From: Arcicella sp034519515
GTDB taxonomy: Bacteria > Bacteroidota > Bacteroidia > Cytophagales > Spirosomataceae
Reading direction: 5' to 3'
Length of the DNA stretch: 64,000 nt
Assembly: GCA_034519515.1 (NCBI GenBank)
Contig: JAXHOK010000033.1
Location: forward strand, 1 to 64,000
Below the pieces are notes generated by a model. That model was not told the origin of the DNA. It saw only the letters and a list, made by a program, of their open reading frames with translations, and made no database searches. A program made the position numbers and the translations under genes. Within the stretch, counting starts at the first letter, position 1. The number at the start of each line of letters is the position of its first letter. This document shows, one piece after another, positions 33,231 to 41,389 of this stretch.

Positions 33231-35183
33231 CTATTCAAACGTTGCTTTAATCGTAATTCCCTCCCAATCATCCGTGCGGAAAGGATTGGCGGGTAAACCT
33301 TCCGTGCTGAACAAATTGGCATCCATCGGCGAGTCTGCCCAAGCGTATCTGACGGCAATGGCTTTTTGCTTTTTGGGATGTGTTACCACCACCTTATCAC
33401 CCACAATTTCGGCTTTGGCGTAATGAAAAACCTTATCTTCTCCCGCAATTTCAAAGCCTTTCAGATACCCAAATTTGTCTTTTACCGTCAAGCCGCCTCC
33501 CACGTATTTGAAGGAAATTGTAGCGTTACTTACTCCAAATTCAACTTTATCATACATCGGACTTGAAAAAATAATATCCTGACCATAATCTTTTTTTAAG
33601 GCATTTATCGCCAAACGGTGTCCCACATCTTGTTTATTAGTTGGGTGAATGTCATTTGGATTTCCAATATCAGTAATGACTGCCATACCCGTTTTGGGCA
33701 AAGATAAGGTCATCGTTTGTGCCTCACGGAGTTCTGCCCAACTGCTACCTTGATTACTGTTTTGATAACCTCCATAATTGGCAAGTTGAACGAAATAAAA
33801 TGAAAAATCATCATTCCATTTTTTTCGCCAATCATTAATCATTAACGGGAAACTTTGGCGGTATTGATATGCCCTGCCCGCATTGGTTTCACCCTGATAC
33901 CACAAAGTTCCACGAATGGTAAAAGGCACAAGTGGGGCAATCATGCCGTTGTAAATAGTAGTACCAACGTTATTGCTACTGTGAACGTACTCGTGTTTGT
34001 CCGCAAAAGAAGGCATCAATTTCCAATCGTCGGCAAGGCTAATTTTAGTGTTGTTGGCACTCACGAATAGGTCTTCGTTGGCTCCCATTAGCCCCGAACC
34101 ATACCAAGATGGCTCAATCATTTTACCAAATTTTATGACCAAAGAATTTACTCCTACTTGCCAGGTATTGGCAGGAAGCACTACCTTTCTGATCCCTTTC
34201 ATCATACCTTCTGCCACTAACTTGCCATTGATATAAATTTGATTTTGAGCATCTTGAATACCTAAACCCAACGTAGTTAGCTGATTGGTCATTTCCGCAG
34301 GAATTTCTACATGGCGAGCCATAAAACCATTTCCCCGAAATGCCCAAATACCCTTCCAGTCCCATTGTCCCAGCGGACTGCCGCCATTATGCCAGGTTGA
34401 AAAATCATAACCTGCCGAAATATATTTTTTTTCGTCTTCTGCCGTTGGCATAAAATCAGTTTTAAATAATTGTTTACGCAATTTTTTATCTTGCATAGCA
34501 TCGGCATCCGTCCAGTTACTGGGTAGATTTTGGGCGTAATTTTTAAATTCATCACTACTTGCCATACCTTCCTTGCTAATCCAACCTTCCACCTGCGACC
34601 CTCCCCAAGACGAATGAAGCAAGCCCACGGGAATATTGAGTTTCTGGTAAATTTCACGGGCAAAGAAAAAACCAACTGCCGTAAAATCACCCACGGTTTC
34701 TTCGGAAGCTACTTTCCACTCGCCCGATTTCAAATCCGCTTCGGGAGTCATGGTTACTTCGTGTTCCACAAAAAAGTGGCGAATTTGAGGGAAATTAGCG
34801 TTCTTTTTTTCTTCTTTAAAATTATCAGTCTGTTTCACCGACCATTCCATATTAGATTGCCCAGAGCAAAGCCAAACTTCACCAATCAGTATGTCATTGA
34901 TTTTTAAGGAATTAGTTTTGTTAGAAATCGACATTACGAAAGGACCACCTGCTTCCAAAGGATTGAATTTTACCGTCCATTTACCATTTATATCGGTAAT
35001 TACGGTTTGAGTTTGCCCTGCCAAAGTAACCGTAATTTTGTCCTTCGCCGTTGCCCAACCCCATACAGGAATCGGTTTCTGTCTCTGTAAAACCACATGG
35101 TCAGAAAATAAACGAGCCACTTTTAGTTGAGCAAAAGTGAGTTGGCTAATTGCTAAGAAAGATATTAAGAATATTTTTTTCAT
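33231..35183 (-). CDS. Sialate O-acetylesterase-like SGNH hydrolase
   Basis: This is a 650-residue exported enzyme with signal peptide (LAISQLTFAQ). It likely removes acetyl esters from sialic acid or plant/host glycans. The SGNH marks are GEVWLCSGQSNMEWSV (Ser in GQSNM near residue 113), TLWYQGETNAG, and the catalytic Asp/His region PNDIHPTNKQDVGHRLA. An N-terminal beta domain (LFSDHVVLQRQKPIPVWGWA) and an inserted jelly-roll part (residues about 270-390, with EIPAEMTNQLTTLGLGIQDA) are usual for the long members. It is probably periplasmic. Next to an aldo/keto reductase and a sugar isomerase-like gene, it suggests carbohydrate breakdown. Confidence 0.88.
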   Translation of the reverse strand: MKKIFLISFLAISQLTFAQLKVARLFSDHVVLQRQKPIPVWGWATAKDKITVTLAGQTQTVITDINGKWTVKFNPLEAGGPFVMSISNKTNSLKINDILIGEVWLCSGQSNMEWSVKQTDNFKEEKKNANFPQIRHFFVEHEVTMTPEADLKSGEWKVASEETVGDFTAVGFFFAREIYQKLNIPVGLLHSSWGGSQVEGWISKEGMASSDEFKNYAQNLPSNWTDADAMQDKKLRKQLFKTDFMPTAEDEKKYISAGYDFSTWHNGGSPLGQWDWKGIWAFRGNGFMARHVEIPAEMTNQLTTLGLGIQDAQNQIYINGKLVAEGMMKGIRKVVLPANTWQVGVNSLVIKFGKMIEPSWYGSGLMGANEDLFVSANNTKISLADDWKLMPSFADKHEYVHSSNNVGTTIYNGMIAPLVPFTIRGTLWYQGETNAGRAYQYRQSFPLMINDWRKKWNDDFSFYFVQLANYGGYQNSNQGSSWAELREAQTMTLSLPKTGMAVITDIGNPNDIHPTNKQDVGHRLAINALKKDYGQDIIFSSPMYDKVEFGVSNATISFKYVGGGLTVKDKFGYLKGFEIAGEDKVFHYAKAEIVGDKVVVTHPKKQKAIAVRYAWADSPMDANLFSTEGLPANPFRTDDWEGITIKATFE

Positions 35184-35250
35184 TTGTTCTTGGAGAAAAT
35201 AGAGAAGTTTTCGTTTTAAACGAAGACTTCCCTGAATTAATACGAAACGT

Positions 35251-36240
35251 CTATTTCAAAATCTCATTAATTTTCGTTAATTCATCCGTTGAAAAAGCCT
35301 TATTTACCAAACAGCCCAATGAATCTTTGAGTTGATTGACCGAACTTGCACCAATCAAAACTGATGTAACTCGTTCATCTTTCAAAAGCCAAGCCAACGC
35401 CATTTGAGCCAAAGATTGCCCCCTTTGCTGAGCTAATTCATTCAATTGAAACACTTTATTGATATTTTCTTCCGAAACTTGTTCCACCTGTAAAAATCCG
35501 TGCGACTTGGCGGCTCTCGAGCCTTCGGGAATTCCTTTCAAATATTTATTGGTCAAAAGCCCCTGAGCCAAGGGTGAAAACGGAATACATCCCACACCAG
35601 TTTCGCCTAAAACATCCATCAAACCACCCTCAACCCAACGCTCGAACATTGAATACTTAGGTTGATGAATGAGACAAGGCGTACCCAATTCCTTCAAAAT
35701 TTTAATGGCTTCGGCAGATTGCTCGGCACTATAATTGGAAATGCCCACGTACAAAGCCTTTCCCTGACGCACCAAACTATCTAATGCCCCCATAGTCTCT
35801 TCCATGGGCGTATCAGGGTCGGGGCGGTGGCTGTAAAAAATATCTACATAATCCAAGCCCATACGTTTTAGGCTTTGGTCGCAACTGGAAATTAGGTATT
35901 TGCGTGAACCCCATTCACCATAAGGACCCGCCCACATATTATAGCCAGCCTTGGATGAAATGACCAATTCATCACGGTATTGAGCAAAATCTTTCTTATA
36001 AATCACCCCAAAATTCTCCTCTGCCGAACCCGCAGGCGGTCCATAGTTATTGGCAAGGTCAAAGTGTGTAATACCGTTATCAAAGGCTTCGTGAAGAATG
36101 GCTCGATAATTTTCAAAGACATCCACCCCTCCGAAATTATGCCAAAGCCCCAACGATATTTCGGGCAATTTTAGTCCACTTCTACCACAACGGCGGTAAG
36201 TCATACGCTCATAACGAGCATCATTTGCTAAATAAGTCAT
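35251..36240 (-). CDS. Aldo/keto reductase (YghZ/Kv-beta-like)
   Basis: This is a 329-residue NADPH-dependent oxidoreductase with a TIM barrel. The catalytic tetrad can be placed at Asp61 and Tyr66 (ITHFDLANNYGPP), Lys97 (VISSKAGYN) and His138 (DIFYSHRPD). NMWAGPYGEWGSRKYL and ANNYGPPAGSAEENFG are typical of the L-glyceraldehyde 3-phosphate reductase branch (YghZ). Specific substrate in this organism is not known. Cytoplasmic, intact. Confidence 0.9.
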   Translation of the reverse strand: MTYLANDARYERMTYRRCGRSGLKLPEISLGLWHNFGGVDVFENYRAILHEAFDNGITHFDLANNYGPPAGSAEENFGVIYKKDFAQYRDELVISSKAGYNMWAGPYGEWGSRKYLISSCDQSLKRMGLDYVDIFYSHRPDPDTPMEETMGALDSLVRQGKALYVGISNYSAEQSAEAIKILKELGTPCLIHQPKYSMFERWVEGGLMDVLGETGVGCIPFSPLAQGLLTNKYLKGIPEGSRAAKSHGFLQVEQVSEENINKVFQLNELAQQRGQSLAQMALAWLLKDERVTSVLIGASSVNQLKDSLGCLVNKAFSTDELTKINEILK

Positions 36241-36300
36241 TATTTTTATTTAAAATTAATGTACTGACAATCAAATACTTATGAATTTTATTATGTATTT

Positions 36301-36334
36301 TATCGGTGGCACGGCTGGAAGCTGTGCCACCGAT
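36301..36334. terminator. Hairpin, GGTGGCAC type
   Basis: TATCGGTGGCAC and GTGCCACCGATA form a perfect 12-bp stem with a 10-base loop. It lies between two minus-strand genes. There is no T-run on the minus side, so it may be a dispersed palindrome rather than a terminator. Confidence 0.5.
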
Positions 36335-36358
36335 ATTGAAAATCTAACCTTTAAAATT

Positions 36359-37210
36359 TCAATACCTCAAACTTTTCAAATATGCCAAACTTTTAGGAAT
36401 ATTGATAAATTCTTGATTGCTTTCGTCCTCAATGAAAAAATGTTTGATTCCGATACGGTTTGCTTCTTTCAAGATATTCACCCAGTCGGCTTGTCCTTCG
36501 CCCAAAACCACGTCATTTTCAGCGGGTGTTCCGCCCGTAAAATCGCCAACTACTCCTTTTTTGAGGTCTTTTACGTGCATCAATTTCCAACGTTTACCGT
36601 ATTTTTTTAATAATTCTACGGGATTTCCGCCCCCATGTATTGTCCACAAAACATCCATTTCAAAAGAAACATATTCGGGATTGGTGTTTTGAATGATGTA
36701 ATCCATCAATGTACCATTCTCGTATTTTTGAAATTCAAAGCCGTGGTCATGATAACAAAAAGCGATACCATTTGCTTTCAAAACTTTTCCGATGGCATTA
36801 AAGTCATCCACCGCTTTTTTAGCGTTTTCAAGCGTAAAATGCCCTTTTTGATGCGGAATCCAAGCACACATCAAATATTTTGAGCCATAGATTTTGGCAA
36901 TATCAGCGGCTTTTTGCGGATTTTCTACCAATTCATCATATCCACCACCTGTTGAAGGAATGCTTAATCCACGAGCATCACAAGCCTTTTTAAATTCTTC
37001 GGGAGTCATTCCTTTTGGATTTCCGCCTTCAATTTCGGTAAAACCCATTGCCTTGATAGTGTCCAAGGTTTTCATAATATCTTTCGGAAAACTATTCCTA
37101 AACGTATAAGCCTGTACGCCAAAAGCAGCTTTGAAAAGTGGTTTGCCTTTTTGAGCAAGAGACATCATTGAGCAAAAAATAAGAATGGTGGAAATGAAGG
37201 TTTTTTTCAT
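36359..37210 (-). CDS. Exported sugar phosphate isomerase/epimerase-like protein
   Basis: This 283-residue protein has a signal peptide (FCSMMSLAQ) followed by a xylose-isomerase-like TIM barrel: AFGVQAYTFRNSFPKDIMKT, MGFTEIEGGNPKGMTPEEFK, LMCAWIPHQKG, FCYHDHGFEFQK, VSFEMDVLWTIHGGG, LMHVKDLKKG and HFFIEDES. The Glu/Asp/His residues expected to bind a metal are present. Members with signal peptides are frequent in this phylum and are thought to act on sugars outside the cytoplasm. The reaction is unknown. Confidence 0.85.
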   Translation of the reverse strand: MKKTFISTILIFCSMMSLAQKGKPLFKAAFGVQAYTFRNSFPKDIMKTLDTIKAMGFTEIEGGNPKGMTPEEFKKACDARGLSIPSTGGGYDELVENPQKAADIAKIYGSKYLMCAWIPHQKGHFTLENAKKAVDDFNAIGKVLKANGIAFCYHDHGFEFQKYENGTLMDYIIQNTNPEYVSFEMDVLWTIHGGGNPVELLKKYGKRWKLMHVKDLKKGVVGDFTGGTPAENDVVLGEGQADWVNILKEANRIGIKHFFIEDESNQEFINIPKSLAYLKSLRY

Positions 37211-37301
37211 GGGTTGGGAATGTTTTTTTAGGAAAATATTTCCATAAATATAAAATCAAGAAAGCCAAAAAACTACTCGAATTATAATAGTACCGCAAAC
37301 A

Positions 37302-37336
37302 AAAAGCCCTCCAATCCTAAAATCAGAGGGCTTTTG
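37302..37336 (-). terminator. Intrinsic terminator of icd
   Basis: On the minus strand AAAAGCCCTC pairs with GAGGGCTTTT, followed by a T-rich tail. It lies about 70 bases after the icd stop codon. Confidence 0.8.
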
Positions 37337-37406
37337 CATAAAATATTGATTGAAGTAAATCACTAATTCTCAAGTGGAACGCCACCCGATCATAAATCAC
37401 AAATAT

Positions 37407-38636
37407 TTATGCCAACGCTGCTTTCAAATTATCATCCAACGCTGCTAAAAACTCTTCGGTATATAGATAATGCTCACCGTGATTTACTTTATTTCCGTGA
37501 ATACAAACGGCTAAATCTTTGGTCATTTTTCCTGATTCAACGGTTTCAACACAAACTCTTTCCAAAGTTTGGCAGAAATTAATCAAGGCATCATTACCGT
37601 CTAATTTACCTCTAAATTCCAATCCACGAGTCCACGCAAAAATAGATGCTATTGGATTGGTTGAAGTTGGTTTTCCTTTTTGGTGGTCACGATAATGACG
37701 AGTAACCGTTCCGTGAGCAGCTTCGGCTTCCATCACAGTTCCGTCTGGCGTAATCAAAACGGAAGTCATCAAACCTAACGAACCAAAACCTTGGGCAACG
37801 GTGTCAGACTGAACGTCTCCATCATAATTTTTACAAGCCCACACAAAATTTCCGTTCCATTTCAAGGCAGAAGCCACCATATCATCAATCAAACGGTGTT
37901 CGTAAACAATACCTTTGGCATCATAATCTGCTTTATAATCTGCTTGGAAGATTTCCTCAAAAATATCTTTGAAACGACCATCATATTTTTTCAAGATGGT
38001 GTTTTTGGTTGATAAATATAAAGGCCAGCCTTTGCTCAAAGCCATTTTGAAACATGAATGAGCAAAACCACGGATAGATTCCTCGGTATTGTACATTGCC
38101 ATAGCAATACCATCGTTTTTGAAGTTGAATACTTCAAATGATTGCACGTCTGAACCGTCTTCGGGTGTGAAAGTTATCGTTAATTTTCCTTTTCCTTTCG
38201 TAACAAAATCAGTTGCACGATATTGGTCTCCGAAAGCATGACGACCAATCATGATTGGAGCTGTCCAGTTGGGTACTAATCTTGGTACGTTTGCACAAAC
38301 GATTGGCTCACGGAAAACCGTTCCATCCAAAATATTACGGATAGTTCCATTTGGTGATTTCCACATTTGCTTCAAACCAAACTCGGCAACACGTTGCTCA
38401 TCGGGAGTGATGGTGGCACATTTGATGCCGACACCGTGTTTTTTGATAGCGTTGGCGGCATCAATTGTTACTTGGTCATTGGTTTCGTCACGGTGTTCCA
38501 TGCCCAAATCGTAGTATTCGATATCTACATCCAAATAAGGTACAATCAATTTATCCTTAATAAATTTCCAGATAATTCGAGTCATTTCATCGCCGTCCAA
38601 TTCGACAACGGGGTTTGCAACTTTAATTTTGTTCAT
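37407..38636 (-). CDS. icd: NADP-dependent isocitrate dehydrogenase
   Basis: The enzyme oxidises isocitrate to 2-oxoglutarate in the TCA cycle. The protein has 409 residues, the length of the homodimeric type shared with eukaryotic cytosolic/mitochondrial enzymes, not the long monomeric form. Motifs are VVELDGDEMTRIIW near the start, TITPDEQRV, SPNGTIRNILDGTVFREPI (substrate Ser/Asn/Arg), NYDGDVQSDTVAQGFGSLGL (metal Asp) and EAAHGTVTRHYRDHQKG with NPIASIFAWTRGL (NADP site). Intact, own promoter and terminator. Confidence 0.96.
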   Translation of the reverse strand: MNKIKVANPVVELDGDEMTRIIWKFIKDKLIVPYLDVDIEYYDLGMEHRDETNDQVTIDAANAIKKHGVGIKCATITPDEQRVAEFGLKQMWKSPNGTIRNILDGTVFREPIVCANVPRLVPNWTAPIMIGRHAFGDQYRATDFVTKGKGKLTITFTPEDGSDVQSFEVFNFKNDGIAMAMYNTEESIRGFAHSCFKMALSKGWPLYLSTKNTILKKYDGRFKDIFEEIFQADYKADYDAKGIVYEHRLIDDMVASALKWNGNFVWACKNYDGDVQSDTVAQGFGSLGLMTSVLITPDGTVMEAEAAHGTVTRHYRDHQKGKPTSTNPIASIFAWTRGLEFRGKLDGNDALINFCQTLERVCVETVESGKMTKDLAVCIHGNKVNHGEHYLYTEEFLAALDDNLKAALA

Positions 38637-38688
38637 CGTAATATATTCTATTTTATAATTAACCAGTTTTTTGTAATCGATTTGGGGG

Positions 38689-38696
38689 CAAAGGTA
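38689..38696 (-). promoter_or_regulatory. Candidate -7 box of icd
   Basis: On the minus strand this reads TACCTTTG, a match to TAnnTTTG, 52 bases before the icd start. The -33 region is not clear. Confidence 0.45.
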
Positions 38697-38904
38697 CGGA
38701 ATGAATCAATACGGAGGAAAATAATTGAGGGAATATCGTTTCAAAAGAGAAATATGGTAATTCTTGTACCGTAAAATAAAAAACCAAGTTTATATGATGA
38801 ACGCTTACGCCAAAACCAAAATTCTTCCTTAACATTGCATTATGATTAAATAAAAGAAATCAAACATATTATTAGCGTTTAGCTTAAAGTTCCTGTATTC
38901 TGAA

Positions 38905-39001
38905 AGTTCGAAAATTTAGTGCATCAGGGAAGTTAAAGCTAAGCGTTCATGCGGTCTGCGTGGACGCTGTCTTTACTTTGATGCACAGGTCTTCGAACAC
39001 C
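38905..39001. repeat. Imperfect long inverted repeat upstream of the Rhs gene
   Basis: GTGCATCAGGGAAGTTAAAG (38,919-38,938) pairs with CTTTACTTTGATGCAC (38,971-38,986) and is extended by GTTCGAA / TTCGAAC outside and AGCGT / ACGCT inside. It is about 97 bases long and lies 60-160 bases before the Rhs start. It may be a MITE remnant or a regulatory structure. Confidence 0.5.
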
Positions 39002-39064
39002 TCAGATACAAGTATGGCAGTGTTTCACGCTATTTTTATGTTCAACCTTAAACAAATCTTTGCC

Positions 39065-41389
39065 ATGCAAAAAATCTACATTACCGCCGTACTTTTCATT
39101 TTCATTTTCTCTTCCCAAGCCCAAAACCTAAAAAGTAAATACTACCGAGATTCTGTACAAGTAGATTCTACCAATAAAAATAAAGGTCATATCGCAAGTT
39201 TTAGTAGCGGGGGGACAAATAATAATTACGTTCCCGATGTGATTCCACCGTCTCCCAATGCCGCTTCAATGGGCAAATTTGGAGACATTGCCCTCAATTT
39301 AAGTTCGGGTTTGCCCAATTTGCCCATTCCACTTTATACCGCTATCGAACACAATATTTCTGTTCCCATTGGTTTACAATATCGTTATACAGGTTTCAGA
39401 CCTTCCGAAGATGGCGGAGTTTTGGGGCGTGGGTGGTCGCTTAATGCGGGCGGAATAATTACCCGCACGCAAAAAGGAGCATGGCATGATGAGAAAATTA
39501 TTGATGCTGCCCAACGCCGTGGAGGTTATTTAACGAGTGGTTTCGCCACGGCACAAGTTATTGACCCCATTACGGGTTTGTGGATTTGTACTGCCAGCAC
39601 CTGCCCTTATCCCTTTGGCAGTTTTCAAGATTTATACGATGGTGAACCCGATATGTTTAACTTTTCTTTCAATGATGCTTCAGGAAAAGGGGTTTCGGGA
39701 AAATTCTTTTTCGGAGCTGATGGTTTAATTAAAATTGTGTCTGACCAAAAACTCAGAATTGAATACGTTTGGAATAAAAATACAGTCTTCTTGGGTGGAA
39801 TGGGTTTCCAGAATCTAACTAATTGGACGATTACCACCGAAGGTGGGACTAAATATCGTTTTGGTTTTACGGGAGCAACACTCATGAATGTAGATATTGC
39901 TGTTTCTACTACTGAGAGCATTATAAACGCTTGGCATCTCTACGAAATTGAGTCTCAAACGGGTGAAAAAGTTACCTTTACTTACACCAATGACTTTGCG
40001 AATGCTTCTAATCAGATTTCAAAATCTCACGCTACAACCTCTTTAACACAAAATTACGTTTCTGCCTCGGATGGAAGTTTTTTTCAGGAACAGTCTCCCC
40101 AATCCTTTGAGAGTAGAAGTACGGAGACTTTTCTGAAAACGATTGAAGGAACAAATTGGAAAGTTGAATTAACCCATTTAGATTATACCATTGGTCTCCC
40201 GAGTACGCTTAATTCATCCAAACAATTACAGTCCCTTAAAATATCCGCAAAAACCAGTCCTTTAACTACGCTAAAATCTTTTAATTTTATCTATACTGGT
40301 CTCAATAACACCGCTTTATTGACTTCTATTCAGCCCAAAGATAACCAAGGAAATATTGCCGTTCCCGCCCATGTATTTGAATACTATAATGGTTCTATTC
40401 CTTCAACTATCAATGGAACAAATCCTAATATTGACTATTGGAATTATTATAACGGGGCAACAAATTCTACTTTATTACCCCAATTTGGAGCCAATAGAAA
40501 CCCGAACTTAGCGGCAACCCGAACGGGGGCTTTGAGGAAAATAACTTATCCCACAAGCGGAACAACTGAATTTGACTATGAACTAAACGAGTTTAGTTAC
40601 ATTCGAGAAAATGCTTACACCAACACCAGAGGCACTATTGGCGGTTTGCGAGTGAAAACCATGACGGATACGCCTGTGATTGGGCTACCCGTAGTGAAGC
40701 AATATCAGTACAACGATTTTGGAAATACTGCTCGTTCAAGCGGAGTGGTGGAAGAAATAACTGTACCTTATGCTTTCAACGCCACGATTGCCGTAAGTTG
40801 TAATGACGAACTGCCCACGCCTTGGTATTCTTGTCCTACCAATAACAGAATTACTTACACAGTTTTCAAATCAGAGCCTTTTTATCAAATGAGCCGTGAA
40901 CCCGCTTATTATTACAATGTTCGGGAGATTGTGAACAACGACAGCCGTAGCGACCACGTATTTACTTCTCATTTTGATTTTCAAGATTTCTTGGGGCGAG
41001 CTTATGGTTTAGGCAATAATTCCGTTGGACCCGTTTCAAGTCAAGATTTTGCTCGTGGTTTACCCAAAAACACCAAATATTACAAAAATGTAACGGAACT
41101 GATTTTTGAAAAAAAATATAGCTACTTGCTTACGGATAGGTATAAATCCCCTACTTTTTATATCGGGACTGCCTTCGTAAGAGACGGTTCGGGCGAAAAC
41201 ATTGTTTATTCCAAAGGCTTAAACACCTATTCGGGTTGGCTCAGAAAAGTCATCGAAACGGATATTTTTTATAATGGAACAGCCTCTTTTGCCACTCAAA
41301 GTTTATATGATTACAATGATAACCTTCAAGTGTACAAAAAACGTCCACCGAAGGAAAGGCGACCCCCATCGTTTTCTCAACCAATTTAA
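39065..41389 (+). CDS. Complete Rhs protein, N-terminal part (before A6 frameshift)
   Basis: This is 774 codons from the ATG at 39,065, chosen because it gives a clean signal peptide (MQKIYITAVLFIFIFSSQAQ); longer starts upstream have no such feature. It encodes the N-terminal part of a Bacteroidota Rhs/YD protein (SMGKFGDIALNLSSGLPNLP, VLGRGWSLNAGGIITRTQKG, KITYPTSGTTEFDYELNE). The frame ends after a run of six A at 41,336-41,341. One more A would continue it as TSTEGKATPIVFSTNL and join the next frame exactly. So this and the 41,389-45,438 frame are one gene of about 2,120 residues, either by slippage, by phase variation, or with a sequence error. Confidence 0.85.
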   Translation: MQKIYITAVLFIFIFSSQAQNLKSKYYRDSVQVDSTNKNKGHIASFSSGGTNNNYVPDVIPPSPNAASMGKFGDIALNLSSGLPNLPIPLYTAIEHNISVPIGLQYRYTGFRPSEDGGVLGRGWSLNAGGIITRTQKGAWHDEKIIDAAQRRGGYLTSGFATAQVIDPITGLWICTASTCPYPFGSFQDLYDGEPDMFNFSFNDASGKGVSGKFFFGADGLIKIVSDQKLRIEYVWNKNTVFLGGMGFQNLTNWTITTEGGTKYRFGFTGATLMNVDIAVSTTESIINAWHLYEIESQTGEKVTFTYTNDFANASNQISKSHATTSLTQNYVSASDGSFFQEQSPQSFESRSTETFLKTIEGTNWKVELTHLDYTIGLPSTLNSSKQLQSLKISAKTSPLTTLKSFNFIYTGLNNTALLTSIQPKDNQGNIAVPAHVFEYYNGSIPSTINGTNPNIDYWNYYNGATNSTLLPQFGANRNPNLAATRTGALRKITYPTSGTTEFDYELNEFSYIRENAYTNTRGTIGGLRVKTMTDTPVIGLPVVKQYQYNDFGNTARSSGVVEEITVPYAFNATIAVSCNDELPTPWYSCPTNNRITYTVFKSEPFYQMSREPAYYYNVREIVNNDSRSDHVFTSHFDFQDFLGRAYGLGNNSVGPVSSQDFARGLPKNTKYYKNVTELIFEKKYSYLLTDRYKSPTFYIGTAFVRDGSGENIVYSKGLNTYSGWLRKVIETDIFYNGTASFATQSLYDYNDNLQVYKKRPPKERRPPSFSQPI

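Noticed and set aside
38960..39064. Upstream start at 38,960 for the Rhs gene
   Set aside because: It would begin inside the inverted repeat and place 35 unrelated residues before a perfect signal peptide.
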